Source: Pseudomonas putida (GTDB lineage Bacteria; Pseudomonadota; Gammaproteobacteria; Pseudomonadales; Pseudomonadaceae). From it: DNA of 64,000 bases. Below, piece by piece: positions 1-9,166 of this stretch; positions within the stretch are counted from its first letter, which is position 1, and each line of letters starts with the position of its first letter. The stretch covers positions 62,001-126,000 of the forward strand of contig NZ_JANHLE010000016.1 of NCBI RefSeq assembly GCF_028682475.1, given 5' to 3'. A model generated the notes under the pieces. The model searched no databases. It was not told where the DNA came from and saw only the letters and a list, made by a program, of their open reading frames with translations. Position numbers and translations under genes: made by a program.

Positions 1-437
1 GCCAGGTCGATCCGTGCGCAGAGCCTGCCCAGCTCAGCGATCAGCTGCGGGGCCATGTACTTCAGGCGGGTCAGCGACTCCCCTTCGATGTAGTCGAGCA
101 GGCGTACACGCAGGGGCTGGCCGTCCAGATCCAGCGCCAGCAGTTGCTCACTGGACCCTGCCGCGATCACGGCGGGCACCGGCAAACCACGGTCGAGCAA
201 GTAGCTCAGCGCTGCGTGCTGGGCTTCCAGTTCGGCAACGGTATAATCGCCGTGGCAGATTTTCAGCACATAGCGCCCCTGGGCGCTATCGACACGAAAG
301 TTCAGGTCTTGCTGACTACCCAAAGGTTGCAATGAGCCACTGAGCCCATAGTGCTCCTGCAACACCCGCAGTGCTTGCTGCTCGCTGACGTCGGGACAAG
401 GCTGGCTGGAGCGGTGGAGCAAGGTGCTGAGCGGCAT
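1..437 (-). CDS. Phosphotransferase-fold protein, N-terminal part (cut by window edge)
   Basis: Only the first 145 codons lie in the window; the gene runs off the left edge. The start is the ATG at 437-435, preceded on the minus strand by a TGAGGT Shine-Dalgarno-like sequence. The protein begins MPLSTLLHRS and contains GSQQDLNFRVD followed by YVLKICHGD, the glycine-loop and lysine arrangement of aminoglycoside/homoserine-kinase-type (APH fold) ATP-binding lobes, and then LPVPAVIAAGSS. In pseudomonads this kind of N-terminus also occurs fused to a class III aminotransferase, which cannot be checked here. It is divergent from the rml operon. The APH-like fold is fairly clear; the substrate is unknown. 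Confidence 0.6.
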   Translation of the reverse strand, partial: MPLSTLLHRSSQPCPDVSEQQALRVLQEHYGLSGSLQPLGSQQDLNFRVDSAQGRYVLKICHGDYTVAELEAQHAALSYLLDRGLPVPAVIAAGSSEQLLALDLDGQPLRVRLLDYIEGESLTRLKYMAPQLIAELGRLCARIDL

Positions 438-627
438 GGTAAGACCTCATTTTTTTGCTGCTTATATCGCCACCGCTTTTGCCGATAAGCAAGTACGGCG
501 AGGAAAAAGCGATGAACAACGAGGTGTACCGCAGTACCCTGCCGTAGCGGCGTAACTGCCTTGCACCGGTTTGCCCGCAAGCTAGGCTTGAGCAGATCAT
601 CATAGGATTCTTCAAAGGTCACTGGAT
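438..627. promoter_or_regulatory. Divergent intergenic region upstream of rmlB
   Basis: This 190-bp gap separates two divergent genes and must hold the promoter of the rml operon. It contains an AT-rich patch next to the phosphotransferase start and the segment TTGCAC-N16-TAGGCT at about 561-588, a weak sigma-70-like candidate. No convincing -35/-10 pair or operator was identified. Confidence 0.35.
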
Positions 628-1710
628 ATGCGCATACTCATAACCGGCGGTGCCGGTTTTATTGGCTCAGCCCTGATTCGCCACCTGATCAGCGCCACTG
701 AGCACGAGGTCCTCAACCTCGACAAACTGACCTATGCCGGCAATCTGGAATCGCTCACCAGCATCGCGACCAATACCCGCTATGAATTCGTCCAGGCCGA
801 TATTGCCGACCAGGCAACCGTCAGCGCGCTACTTGAGCGTTTCAAGCCCCATGCGATCATGCATCTGGCGGCAGAGTCGCACGTCGACCGCTCGATCGAT
901 GGACCGTCGGACTTCATTCAGACCAACATCGTCGGTACCTACAGCCTGCTGGAAGCGACGCGCGCCTACTGGCTGACACTGCCAGCGCAGGAGCGTGCAG
1001 CGTTGCGCTTCCATCACATTTCCACCGATGAAGTGTATGGCGACCTGCATGGCGTCGATGACCTGTTCACCGAAACCACACCTTATGCGCCAAGCTCGCC
1101 CTACTCCGCGAGCAAGGCGGCATCCGACCATCTGGTCCGCGCCTGGCACCGTACCTATGGCCTGCCGGTACTGATCACCAACTGTTCGAACAATTACGGA
1201 CCGTTCCATTTCCCGGAAAAACTGATTCCGCTGGTGATTCTCAATGCGTTGGCCGGCAAGCCGTTGCCTGTTTATGGCAATGGCCTGCAGGTACGTGACT
1301 GGCTGTTCGTCGAGGACCATGCCCGCGCCCTGTTCAAGGTGGTCACTGAAGGCGAAGTCGGTGAGACCTACAACATCGGTGGCCACAACGAGCAGAAGAA
1401 CATCGATGTGGTCCGCGGCATCTGCGCCTTGCTCGAAGAGCTCGCACCACAGCGTCCTGCAGGCGTTACCAACTATGCCGACCTGATTACTTACGTTCAG
1501 GATCGCCCCGGCCACGACCAGCGTTACGCCATCGACGCCAGCAAGATCGAACGTGAACTGGGTTGGGTCCCCAAAGAGACATTCGAGACCGGCCTGCGCA
1601 AGACTGTGCAGTGGTACCTGGACAACCTGGAATGGTGCCAGCGGGTTCAAGACGGTAGTTATCAAGGCCAACGCCTGGGCGCCAGCAACTTCAAGGATCT
1701 TATTGCATGA
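628..1710 (+). CDS. rmlB: dTDP-glucose 4,6-dehydratase
   Basis: RmlB converts dTDP-D-glucose to dTDP-4-keto-6-deoxy-D-glucose, the second step of cytoplasmic dTDP-L-rhamnose synthesis for LPS or exopolysaccharide. The 360-residue protein is full length. It starts with the NAD-binding GGAGFIGSA loop, has the STDEVYGD segment with the catalytic Thr-Asp-Glu, and then YSASKAASD with the short-chain dehydrogenase Tyr-x3-Lys. It is the first gene of an rmlB-A-C-D operon whose members overlap by 1-4 bp; its stop overlaps the rmlA start by four bases. The start ATG at 628 puts the Rossmann motif at residues 7-15, as expected. Confidence 0.97.
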   Translation: MRILITGGAGFIGSALIRHLISATEHEVLNLDKLTYAGNLESLTSIATNTRYEFVQADIADQATVSALLERFKPHAIMHLAAESHVDRSIDGPSDFIQTNIVGTYSLLEATRAYWLTLPAQERAALRFHHISTDEVYGDLHGVDDLFTETTPYAPSSPYSASKAASDHLVRAWHRTYGLPVLITNCSNNYGPFHFPEKLIPLVILNALAGKPLPVYGNGLQVRDWLFVEDHARALFKVVTEGEVGETYNIGGHNEQKNIDVVRGICALLEELAPQRPAGVTNYADLITYVQDRPGHDQRYAIDASKIERELGWVPKETFETGLRKTVQWYLDNLEWCQRVQDGSYQGQRLGASNFKDLIA

Positions 1711-2579
1711 CCAAAGGTATCGTTCTGGCCGGAGGCTCCGGCACCCGCCTGCACCCCATCACCCTGGGGGTTTCCAAACAACTGCTGCCGATCTATGACA
1801 AGCCGATGATCTACTACCCGATCTCGGTGCTGATGCTGGCCGGCATCCGCGAAATCCTGCTGATTTCCACCCCCTATGACTTGCCCCAATACAAACAGCT
1901 GCTGGGCGACGGCAGCCAGTTCGGTATCAAGCTGAGCTACGCCGAACAGCCTTCTCCCGACGGCCTGGCCCAGGCGTTCCTGATCGGCGAGGAGTTCATT
2001 GGCGACGATTCGGTCTGCCTGATCCTGGGTGACAACATCTTCCACGGCCAGGGCTTCAGCGAACAGCTGTTGCGCGCCATCAAGCAGCCGTCTGGTGCCA
2101 CGGTGTTCGGCTATCTGGTCAAGGATCCGGAGCGCTTCGGTGTGGTCGACTTCGACCAACACGGCCGCGCGCTGTCGATCGAAGAGAAACCCGCCAAACC
2201 CAAGTCCCCCTATGCGGTGACCGGTCTGTACTTCTATGACAACGATGTGGTGAAGATCGCCAAGCAGGTCAAACCGTCGCCACGCGGCGAGCTGGAAATC
2301 ACCGACGTCAACAACGCCTACCTGCAACGCGGCGATCTGCGTGTGGAGCGTTTCGGTCGCGGCTTTGCCTGGCTCGATACCGGTACCCACGACAGCCTGC
2401 TGGAAGCCTCGCAGTACGTGCAGACCATCGAACATCGCCAAGGCTTGAAGGTTGCCTGCCTTGAAGAGATCGCGTTCCAGCAAGGCTGGATCGATCGCCC
2501 ACACTTGCTGGAACGTGCCAAGGCATTCGGCAAGACCGGCTATGGACAATACCTCTACGCCTTGGCTGAAGAAGATTAA
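1707..2579 (+). CDS. rmlA: Glucose-1-phosphate thymidylyltransferase
   Basis: RmlA joins dTTP and glucose-1-phosphate to make dTDP-glucose, the committing step of rhamnose synthesis, and is normally feedback-inhibited by dTDP-rhamnose. The 290-residue protein carries the nucleotidyltransferase signature [11 protein letters not shown] at its N-terminus, YDKPMIYYP, the metal-binding GDNIFHG and the EEKPAKPKS segment. It overlaps rmlB by 4 bp and its TAA shares one base with the rmlC ATG, so the operon is probably translationally coupled. Length and motifs match the family. Confidence 0.97.
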   Translation: MTKGIVLAGGSGTRLHPITLGVSKQLLPIYDKPMIYYPISVLMLAGIREILLISTPYDLPQYKQLLGDGSQFGIKLSYAEQPSPDGLAQAFLIGEEFIGDDSVCLILGDNIFHGQGFSEQLLRAIKQPSGATVFGYLVKDPERFGVVDFDQHGRALSIEEKPAKPKSPYAVTGLYFYDNDVVKIAKQVKPSPRGELEITDVNNAYLQRGDLRVERFGRGFAWLDTGTHDSLLEASQYVQTIEHRQGLKVACLEEIAFQQGWIDRPHLLERAKAFGKTGYGQYLYALAEED

Positions 2580-3124
2580 TGAACGTAATTACTACTGATC
2601 TGCCGGGTGTACTGATCATCGAGCCGAAGGTATTCGGTGATAGCCGCGGCTTTTTCTACGAGAGTTTCAACGCCAAGGTGTTCGAAGCGCAAACCGGCGT
2701 CAGCACCACCTTTGTCCAGGACAACCACTCCAGGTCGCAGAAAGGCGTACTGCGTGGCTTGCACTATCAAGTGGAAAATACCCAAGGCAAGCTGGTTCGC
2801 GTGATCCACGGTGAAGTGCTGGATGTCGCTGTCGATGTCCGCCGCAGTTCCCCACACTTCGGGCAGTGGGTCGGGGTAAGGCTGTCTGGCGACAATCACC
2901 GCCAGCTTTGGGTACCAGAAGGTTTTGCTCACGGATTCGTGGTGTTGAGCGACAGCGCCGAGTTTCTCTACAAAACCACCGACTACTACAACCCGGCAGC
3001 TGAACGCTGCATTCGTTGGGATGATCCAGACCTGGCCATCGACTGGCAGCTGACTGAAGCACCGCAGTTGTCCGTCAAGGACCAAGCCGGAAAATCGCTG
3101 AAAGAGCTGGACCTGCTGCCATGA
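2579..3124 (+). CDS. rmlC: dTDP-4-dehydrorhamnose 3,5-epimerase
   Basis: RmlC epimerises dTDP-4-keto-6-deoxyglucose at C3 and C5. The 181-residue cupin protein has the expected GDSRGFFYESFN segment near the N-terminus, FVQDNHSRS, RGLHYQ with the catalytic His, and VPEGFAHGFVVLS. It sits third in the operon, sharing one base with rmlA and four with rmlD. Nothing unusual is seen. Confidence 0.96.
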   Translation: MNVITTDLPGVLIIEPKVFGDSRGFFYESFNAKVFEAQTGVSTTFVQDNHSRSQKGVLRGLHYQVENTQGKLVRVIHGEVLDVAVDVRRSSPHFGQWVGVRLSGDNHRQLWVPEGFAHGFVVLSDSAEFLYKTTDYYNPAAERCIRWDDPDLAIDWQLTEAPQLSVKDQAGKSLKELDLLP

Positions 3125-3996
3125 CCGCACGCCGACTGAATATCCTCATCAGCGGCCAGCACGGCCAGGTATCCCGGGAGCTGCAACAGCACCTGGGCGG
3201 TCTTGGCCAGTTGCACGTCCTGGGTCGTGATCAGCTCGACCTGGCTCACCCCGAAGGCATCCGCGCGCGGGTGCAGACGCTCAAGCCCGACCTGATCATC
3301 AACGCCGCCGCTCACACTGCGGTGGATCAGGCCGAAAGCGAACCGGAACTGGCGTTTGCGATCAATGCCCAGGCGCCAGGCATCTTCGCCGAGGAAGCCC
3401 GGAAACTGGGCATCCCGTTGATCCACTACTCCACCGACTACGTGTTCGATGGCAGCAAGGACAGCCCTTACACCGAAGACGATGCGCCCAATCCACTGGG
3501 GGTCTACGGGCGCAGCAAGCTGGCCGGCGAACAGGCCATTGGCGCTGTTGGCGGTGAACACCTGATCCTGCGCACCAGTTGGGTGTATTCACGCCACGGG
3601 AGTAATTTCCTGCTGACCATGCAGCGCCTGCTGCAGGAAAAGCCGGAACTGCGCATCGTCGCCGATCAGATCGGCGCGCCGACCTGGGCGGGTACCATTG
3701 CCCAGAGCACCCGGGCCTTGATCGAACGCTGGCTGGCCGGCCAGGCCGGTGCCTGGGGCACCTATCACCTGACTGCGCAGGGTGAAACTTCCTGGTTCGG
3801 TTTTGCCCAGGCCATCGGCGAGCAACTCAAGGCCCAGGGACTACCCTGCGCCGAGCTGCTACCGATTCCTTCAAGCGAGTACCCGACCCCGGCCCGTCGT
3901 CCGCTCAACTCGCGCCTCGATTGCAGCCGCCTGCAACGCGAGTGGCAGGTCAGCCAGCCACACTGGCAGCAAGCGCTGATCGACTGCCTGAAGTAG
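3121..3996 (+). CDS. rmlD: dTDP-4-dehydrorhamnose reductase
   Basis: RmlD performs the last step, the NAD(P)H-dependent reduction to dTDP-L-rhamnose. The 291-residue protein has an N-terminal Rossmann loop (GQHGQVSREL), INAAAHTAVDQAE, the STDYVFDG segment and YGRSKLAGE with the catalytic Tyr-x3-Lys. It overlaps rmlC by 4 bp and closes the operon. No glycosyltransferase or O-antigen genes follow, so this operon only supplies the activated sugar. Confidence 0.96.
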   Translation: MTARRLNILISGQHGQVSRELQQHLGGLGQLHVLGRDQLDLAHPEGIRARVQTLKPDLIINAAAHTAVDQAESEPELAFAINAQAPGIFAEEARKLGIPLIHYSTDYVFDGSKDSPYTEDDAPNPLGVYGRSKLAGEQAIGAVGGEHLILRTSWVYSRHGSNFLLTMQRLLQEKPELRIVADQIGAPTWAGTIAQSTRALIERWLAGQAGAWGTYHLTAQGETSWFGFAQAIGEQLKAQGLPCAELLPIPSSEYPTPARRPLNSRLDCSRLQREWQVSQPHWQQALIDCLK

Positions 3997-4003
3997 CGCA
4001 TAA

Positions 4004-4025
4004 TGCGCCAGATCATTCTGGCGCA
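4004..4025. repeat. Perfect 8-bp inverted repeat before the sensor kinase start
   Basis: TGCGCCAG at 4004-4011 and CTGGCGCA at 4018-4025 form a perfect dyad with a 6-nt centre. It lies between the rmlD stop (3996) and the kinase ATG (4032), where a ribosome binding site would be expected, and no good Shine-Dalgarno sequence is visible there. There is no T-run after it, so it is not a typical terminator; it could be an mRNA hairpin or an operator. Confidence 0.5.
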
Positions 4026-4031
4026 GTTACC

Positions 4032-5846
4032 ATGACCAAGATTCCACCACTTCCCCGCCGCCCTCGATGGCGTAGCCTGGCATTGCTGGCGGTGTGCCTG
4101 GCGCCCTTGCTCTGGCCCTTGCAGCACCTGGCCAAACACTATTACCAAGGCGAACTGGCCGGACAAAACCGCCAGACCCTGGACCTGTATGTCGCCAACC
4201 TGCTGGGCACCCTGCACCGCTATGAAACGCTGCCGCAGATCCTTGGCGACCTGCCGGCCCTGCGTGCGGTGCTGGCCGATCCCCTGCGCCTGGAAACCCT
4301 GACCAACGCCAACCGTCTGCTCAAGGACATCGCCACTCAGACCGGTGCCGAAGTCATGTACCTGATGGACGCCCGGGGCAATACCCTGGCGGCCTCCAAC
4401 TGGGACAAGCACGACAGCTTCATCGGCCGCAATTTCGCCTTCCGCCCTTATTACACCGATGCTGTCGCAGGACGCCTGGGGCGCTTCTTTGGCCAGGGCA
4501 CGACCTCGGCCAAACGCGGTTACTTCTTCGCCGCTGCGGTGCGCGACGGCAAGCAGATCATCGGCGTATTGGTGGTCAAGGTCGATCTGGACCACACCGA
4601 AACCCTGTGGGGCAAAACCCCCGAGCAGTTGCTGCTGACCGACCATAACGGCGTGGTGATCCTCACTTCACGTCCAGACTGGCGCTTTCGTGCCACCCGG
4701 CCGCTGAGCGCTGCCGAAGGCGAGGCGATTGCCGCCATCCAGCCCTACCCGACCCAGGCCCCGCAGCCACTGAACCTCAATCAAGAGGCCTGGTTGATCC
4801 AGACCCAGGCCATTGAGGAAACCGGCTGGCAGGTCAGTATCCTCGCCCCGCGAACCCTGATCGACCGTTCGGTGAACACCGTGGTCGCCATCGGCACCGC
4901 CGCCCTGCTGGTACTGATGCTGTTGCTGGGCCTGATGATGCAACGCCGACGTCATTACATGGACCGCATCGACTTCGAGGCCCATGCACGCCAGGAACTG
5001 GAGAAGCGCGTGATTGAACGCACCGCCGATCTGGAAGGGCTCAACAGCCGCCTGAAAGACGAGGTACTGGAACGCGAGCAGGCCCAGCAGGAACTGGTGC
5101 GCGCCCAGGACGAACTGGTCCAGGCCGGCAAGCTGTCGGTGCTGGGGACCATGTCGGCGAGTATCAGCCACGAGCTCAACCAGCCCTTGGCGGCGATCCG
5201 CAGCTATGCCGAAAATGCCGAGATCCTGCTCGATCACCAGCGCACCGACGATGCCCGCAGCAACCTCAAGCTGATCAGTGAACTGACCGGACGCATGGCC
5301 TCGATCATTGCCCACCTGCGCGCCTTCGCCCGCCGCGACCGGCATGCGCCGGAAAGCGTGGCCCTGCAACCGGCGCTGGACGACGCCCTGGCCCTGCTGG
5401 CCAAGCGTCGGCGTGCCATGGCGGTGGAGCTGGTGCGCGACCTGCCGGACGCGACGCTGTGGGTCCAGGCCGGAGAAACCCGCCTGCGCCAGGTGCTGGG
5501 CAACCTGCTGGCCAACGCCCTCGACGCCCTGACCGAAAAAGCCAACCCGCGCAGACTCATGCTCAGTGCCGAACAGCGCGACGGCAACGTCTACCTGTAC
5601 ATTCGCGACAACGGCCCGGGTTTTACCAGCGAAGCGCTGGCCCGTGCGCGCGAGCCGTTTTTCACCACCAAGACACGTACCCAGGGGCTTGGCCTGGGCC
5701 TGGCGATCTGCGATACCTTGATGCGTGCGCTGGGCGGCGAATTAGTGCTCGGCAACCACCCGGAAGGGGGTGCCCTGCTTACCCTGCAACTGCGCGTGGC
5801 CAAGCCCGGCGCCAACCTGCAAACTTCGGAGGACCCATCGGCATGA
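4032..5846 (+). CDS. DctB-type sensor histidine kinase
   Basis: This membrane sensor kinase of 604 residues has an N-terminal transmembrane helix (about residues 14-30) and a periplasmic double-Cache domain. That domain contains the DctB-like GRNFAFRPYY...GQGTTSAKRGYFF region around residues 130-165. A second helix (around residue 285), a coiled-coil linker, the H-box SISHELNQPLAAI with phosphoacceptor His380, and a C-terminal ATPase domain with DNGPGF and GLGLGLAIC follow. The family senses C4-dicarboxylates, but no transporter is adjacent, so the ligand is open. I chose the ATG at 4032 because it places the first helix correctly. It overlaps its response regulator by 4 bp. Confidence 0.9.
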   Translation: MTKIPPLPRRPRWRSLALLAVCLAPLLWPLQHLAKHYYQGELAGQNRQTLDLYVANLLGTLHRYETLPQILGDLPALRAVLADPLRLETLTNANRLLKDIATQTGAEVMYLMDARGNTLAASNWDKHDSFIGRNFAFRPYYTDAVAGRLGRFFGQGTTSAKRGYFFAAAVRDGKQIIGVLVVKVDLDHTETLWGKTPEQLLLTDHNGVVILTSRPDWRFRATRPLSAAEGEAIAAIQPYPTQAPQPLNLNQEAWLIQTQAIEETGWQVSILAPRTLIDRSVNTVVAIGTAALLVLMLLLGLMMQRRRHYMDRIDFEAHARQELEKRVIERTADLEGLNSRLKDEVLEREQAQQELVRAQDELVQAGKLSVLGTMSASISHELNQPLAAIRSYAENAEILLDHQRTDDARSNLKLISELTGRMASIIAHLRAFARRDRHAPESVALQPALDDALALLAKRRRAMAVELVRDLPDATLWVQAGETRLRQVLGNLLANALDALTEKANPRRLMLSAEQRDGNVYLYIRDNGPGFTSEALARAREPFFTTKTRTQGLGLGLAICDTLMRALGGELVLGNHPEGGALLTLQLRVAKPGANLQTSEDPSA

Positions 5847-7252
5847 CGACCGAGCCGCGCATCGACAGCCGCGTACAGGTAATTCTGGTCGACGACGACC
5901 CGCACCTGCGCCAAGCCCTGAGCCAGACCCTGGATCTTGCCGGCCTCAACGTCCTGTCGCTGAGCGATGCCCAGAACCTGGCCGGACGCATCGAACAGGA
6001 CTGGCCCGGCGTGCTGGTCAGCGATATCCGCATGCCCGGCATTGATGGTCTGCAGCTGTTGCAACAGGTGCGCGCCCAGGACCCGGAGCTGCCGGTGTTG
6101 CTGATCACCGGCCATGGCGATGTGCCGCTGGCGGTACAGGCCATGCGTGCCGGGGCCTATGATTTTCTCGAAAAGCCGTTCGCCAGTGACGCCCTGCTCG
6201 ACAGCGTGCGCCGCGCCCTGGCCCTGCGCCGCCTGGTGCTGGACAACCGCAGCCTGCGCCTGGCCCTGAGTGACCGCCAGCAACTGAGTACCCGCCTGGT
6301 TGGCCATTCGGCGCCGATGCTGCGCCTGCGTGAGCAGATTGGCGCCCTGGCCGGAACCCGCGCCGACGTGCTGATCCTTGGCGAGACTGGTGCCGGTAAA
6401 GAAGTGGTCGCCCGTGCCCTGCATGACCTGTCGAGCCGTCGCGACGGCCCGTTCGTGGCGATCAATGCCGGGGCCCTGGCCGAGTCGGTGGTCGAAAGCG
6501 AACTGTTCGGCCACGAGCCGGGGGCGTTCACCGGGGCGCAGAAACGCCGGATCGGCAAGTTCGAGTTTGCCAATGGCGGAACGCTGTTCCTCGACGAGAT
6601 CGAGAGCATGAGCCTGGACGTGCAGGTCAAGCTGCTGCGTCTGCTGCAGGAACGCGTGGTCGAGCGCCTGGGCGGTAACCAGCAGATCCCGCTGGACATC
6701 CGCATCATCGCCGCCACCAAGGAAGACCTGCGCCAGGCCGCCGATCAGGGCCGCTTCCGCGCCGACCTGTACTACCGCCTGAACGTCGCGCCGCTGCGCA
6801 TTCCGCCGCTGCGTGAACGTGGCGACGACATTCTGGTGTTGTTCCAGCATTTCGCCGATGCCGCGAGCGAGCGCCACGGTCTGCCAGCGCACAGCTTGCA
6901 GCCGGCACAGCGCGCGCTGTTGTTGCGTCACAACTGGCCAGGCAACGTACGTGAACTGCAAAATGCCGCCGAACGCTTCGCCCTCGGGCTGGAACTGGCG
7001 CTCGACGGCGAAGCCCCGGTGCCGGCCCACGCCCAACCGCTCACGGCAACCAGCGGCAACCTCAGCGACCAGGTCGAGCAGTTCGAACGCTCGCTGATCG
7101 CCGCCGAACTGGCCCAGCCGCACAGTTCCATGCGCAGCCTGGCCGAAGCGCTCGGCATCCCACGCAAGACCTTGCACGACAAACTGCGCAAGCATGGCCT
7201 GAGCTTCGCCGACAGCAACAGCAGCCCTGACGAGATGGAGGACAACCGCTGA
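5843..7252 (+). CDS. DctD-type sigma-54-dependent response regulator
   Basis: This is an NtrC-family activator of 469 residues. It has a receiver domain with VDDDP and phosphoacceptor Asp61 (VSDIRMPG), an AAA+ domain with Walker A GETGAGKE (about 178-185) and the sigma-54 contact motif GAFTGA (about 227-232), and a C-terminal Fis-type helix-turn-helix (SLAEALGIPRKTLHDKL). It should be phosphorylated by the overlapping upstream kinase and activate sigma-54 promoters elsewhere. The start has a CGGAGGA Shine-Dalgarno sequence. Its stop overlaps the next ATG (TGATG), tying the thioesterase gene to this operon. Confidence 0.93.
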   Translation: MTTEPRIDSRVQVILVDDDPHLRQALSQTLDLAGLNVLSLSDAQNLAGRIEQDWPGVLVSDIRMPGIDGLQLLQQVRAQDPELPVLLITGHGDVPLAVQAMRAGAYDFLEKPFASDALLDSVRRALALRRLVLDNRSLRLALSDRQQLSTRLVGHSAPMLRLREQIGALAGTRADVLILGETGAGKEVVARALHDLSSRRDGPFVAINAGALAESVVESELFGHEPGAFTGAQKRRIGKFEFANGGTLFLDEIESMSLDVQVKLLRLLQERVVERLGGNQQIPLDIRIIAATKEDLRQAADQGRFRADLYYRLNVAPLRIPPLRERGDDILVLFQHFADAASERHGLPAHSLQPAQRALLLRHNWPGNVRELQNAAERFALGLELALDGEAPVPAHAQPLTATSGNLSDQVEQFERSLIAAELAQPHSSMRSLAEALGIPRKTLHDKLRKHGLSFADSNSSPDEMEDNR

Positions 7253-7707
7253 TGGCCACAGACAGCCACTACCTGGAATCGGTGCTGCACGGCGACATTC
7301 CGCTGACCCGCGAAATGGGCTTGCAGGTGCTCGACTGGCAGCACCAGCAACTGCGCCTGCAGTTGCCACTGGCCGCCAACGTCAACCACAAGAGCACCAT
7401 GTTCGGCGGCAGCCTGTACTGCGCGGCGGTGCTGGTCGGCTGGGGCTGGTTGCACCTGCGTCTGCGCGAGGTGGGCATCGACGATGGCCATATCGTCATT
7501 CAGGAAGGACAGATCAGCTATCCGCTGCCGGTGACGGGGGCGGCTATCGCTGTCTGCGCAGCGCCGGAGGAGAAAGTCTGGGAGCGCTTCATCGCCACCT
7601 ACCAGCGTCGCGGCCGGGCGCGCCTGAACCTGCACACCCGGGTCAGCAATGCCGGCAGCGATGAGGCCGCCGTGCTGTTCAGCGGCCAGTACGTGCTACA
7701 TCGTTGA
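7252..7707 (+). CDS. YiiD C-terminal-type thioesterase-domain protein
   Basis: This 151-residue hotdog-fold protein has the segment NHKSTMFGGSLYCAAVLVGWGW, split here as NHKSTMFGGSLY plus a hydrophobic helix, typical of putative thioesterases related to the C-terminal half of E. coli YiiD. It probably acts on an acyl-CoA or acyl-ACP, but the substrate is unknown. The gene starts on the last base of the response regulator and converges on cysQ, overlapping it by 12 bp at the 3' ends. Confidence 0.75.
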   Translation: MATDSHYLESVLHGDIPLTREMGLQVLDWQHQQLRLQLPLAANVNHKSTMFGGSLYCAAVLVGWGWLHLRLREVGIDDGHIVIQEGQISYPLPVTGAAIAVCAAPEEKVWERFIATYQRRGRARLNLHTRVSNAGSDEAAVLFSGQYVLHR

Positions 7708-8523
7708 AGCCAGTTGCAGCAGCTTGCCGCGCCACGGCGCGGCGGCTGGCAAGGCGAGGAAGAAAGGATTGAGCAACGACTCGCGCGGCGGGTAGGCAAA
7801 GGCCTGGCCATCGAGGTCGAGCACTTCGCCGCCAGCCCCCTCCAGTACGCCCTGGGCCGCCGCAGTATCCCACTGGGACGTCGGCGCCAGACGCGGATAG
7901 CAGTCGGCCGCCCCTTCGGCCAACAGGCAGAACTTCAGCGAGCTGCCGATATTGGCAAGCTCAAGCTCACCGACCGCTGTACTTAGACCGGCCAGCAGGG
8001 CTTCTTGCGTAGGGCTGGTGTGTCGACGGCTGGCAACCACGGTAAAGCGTTCACCCGCAGGCGGAGCGGTGCGCACCTGGATGGTTTCAGCCGCGCCCTG
8101 TACTTTTTCAAGCCAGGCCCCCATGCCCTGGCCGCCGTAGTAGCAGCGACCATTAGTAGGAATCGCCACCACGCCAAACACCACGCGCCCCTGCTCGATC
8201 AGGGCGATATTGACGGTGAACTCTTCAGTCCCGGCGATGAACTCCTTGGTGCCGTCGAGCGGATCCACCAGCCACCAGCGCTGCCACTGCTGACGCTCAC
8301 CCAAGGGAATATTGCAGTCTTCTTCAGACAGCACCGGAATCTCCGGGGCCAAGGCGTGCAGGCCCTTGGCAATGACTTCATGGGCCGCCATGTCAGCAGC
8401 GGTCACCGGTGAATCATCGGCCTTCGCCGTTACCGCGACATCGGCACGCCAGAACGGCAGGATGGCCTTGCCCGCCTCGCGTGCCAAGCCGACCACTTGT
8501 TGCATCAGTTGCTGGTCATTCAT
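7696..8523 (-). CDS. cysQ: 3'(2'),5'-bisphosphate nucleotidase
   Basis: CysQ hydrolyses 3'-phosphoadenosine 5'-phosphate, the by-product of PAPS use, to AMP and so supports sulfate assimilation. The 275-residue protein belongs to the lithium-sensitive inositol-monophosphatase superfamily. It has DDSPVTAADMAAHE, LSEEDCN and the metal-binding WWLVDPLDGTKEF, then QWDTAAAQ near the C-terminus. Its start overlaps the nudE stop by 4 bp, so nudE-cysQ is an operon. The pair is a standard pseudomonad arrangement and is not linked to the sulfur block further right. Confidence 0.94.
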   Translation of the reverse strand: MNDQQLMQQVVGLAREAGKAILPFWRADVAVTAKADDSPVTAADMAAHEVIAKGLHALAPEIPVLSEEDCNIPLGERQQWQRWWLVDPLDGTKEFIAGTEEFTVNIALIEQGRVVFGVVAIPTNGRCYYGGQGMGAWLEKVQGAAETIQVRTAPPAGERFTVVASRRHTSPTQEALLAGLSTAVGELELANIGSSLKFCLLAEGAADCYPRLAPTSQWDTAAAQGVLEGAGGEVLDLDGQAFAYPPRESLLNPFFLALPAAAPWRGKLLQLASTM

Positions 8524-9086
8524 GCGCTGAACACCCCACGCTGCGTCAGCAGGTCACGCACCAGGTACAGCGCCGCCAGCGCACGGCCTTCGGAAAACTG
8601 CGGATGCTGGGCCAGCGCTGAAAGCTCGCGCAGGTTGATCTTGTCGACGCGCATCGGCTCAGGCTCATCGCCTTCCAGGCGCTCTTCGTAAAGATCAGTG
8701 GCCAATACCACCTGGATCTTCTGGCTCATGTAGCCCGGCGACAGCGACAGCTCGGTCAGGTGCTCGAGCTGACGTGCACCAAAGCCCGCTTCCTCCTTGA
8801 GCTCGCGGTCCGCCGCCGCCAGCACATCTTCGCCGGGCTCGATCAAGCCCTTGGGCAAAGACAGCTCGTACTCGTCGGTACCGCCGCAATACTCTTCCAC
8901 CAGCACCGCGTGCTCGGCATCGAGCATCGCCACGACCATCACCGCACCATAACCGTTACCGCGCCCCACCAGACGCTCATAGGTGCGCTCGTTACCATTG
9001 GCAAAACGCAATTGCACAGCTTCGACCCGAAACAGACGGCTGCTGGCGACAATTTCGCGGGAAAGGACGGTGGGTTTCTGGCGCAT
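8520..9086 (-). CDS. nudE: ADP compounds hydrolase NudE
   Basis: NudE is a Nudix hydrolase acting on ADP-ribose, NADH and diadenosine polyphosphates. The 188-residue protein holds a complete Nudix box, starting GLIEPGEDVLAAADREL and continuing KEEAGFGA, with the metal-binding Glu residues intact. It is the first gene of the nudE-cysQ unit and is divergent from yrfG across an 80-bp gap. Confidence 0.93.
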   Translation of the reverse strand: MRQKPTVLSREIVASSRLFRVEAVQLRFANGNERTYERLVGRGNGYGAVMVVAMLDAEHAVLVEEYCGGTDEYELSLPKGLIEPGEDVLAAADRELKEEAGFGARQLEHLTELSLSPGYMSQKIQVVLATDLYEERLEGDEPEPMRVDKINLRELSALAQHPQFSEGRALAALYLVRDLLTQRGVFSA

Positions 9087-9166
9087 GGGGCGGCTCCTGG
9101 GCGTGAACGGGTTACTATACCGTGGCTTGCCCGGCCACCGCTGCCCTGACTGTCCGAGAATTTCAT

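Noticed and set aside
561..575. Sigma-54-like promoter TTGCAC-N4-TTGC upstream of rmlB
   Set aside because: The spacing between the two blocks is one base short of the consensus and the -24 block lacks TGG.
5591..7369. 592-codon open frame antisense to the sigma-54 regulator
   Set aside because: The plus strand has GAFTGA, Walker and Fis motifs; the antisense frame has none.
7696..7707. 12-bp overlap of the thioesterase and cysQ ends considered as a frameshift
   Set aside because: Both proteins have normal length and complete motifs; it is a convergent overlap of stop regions.
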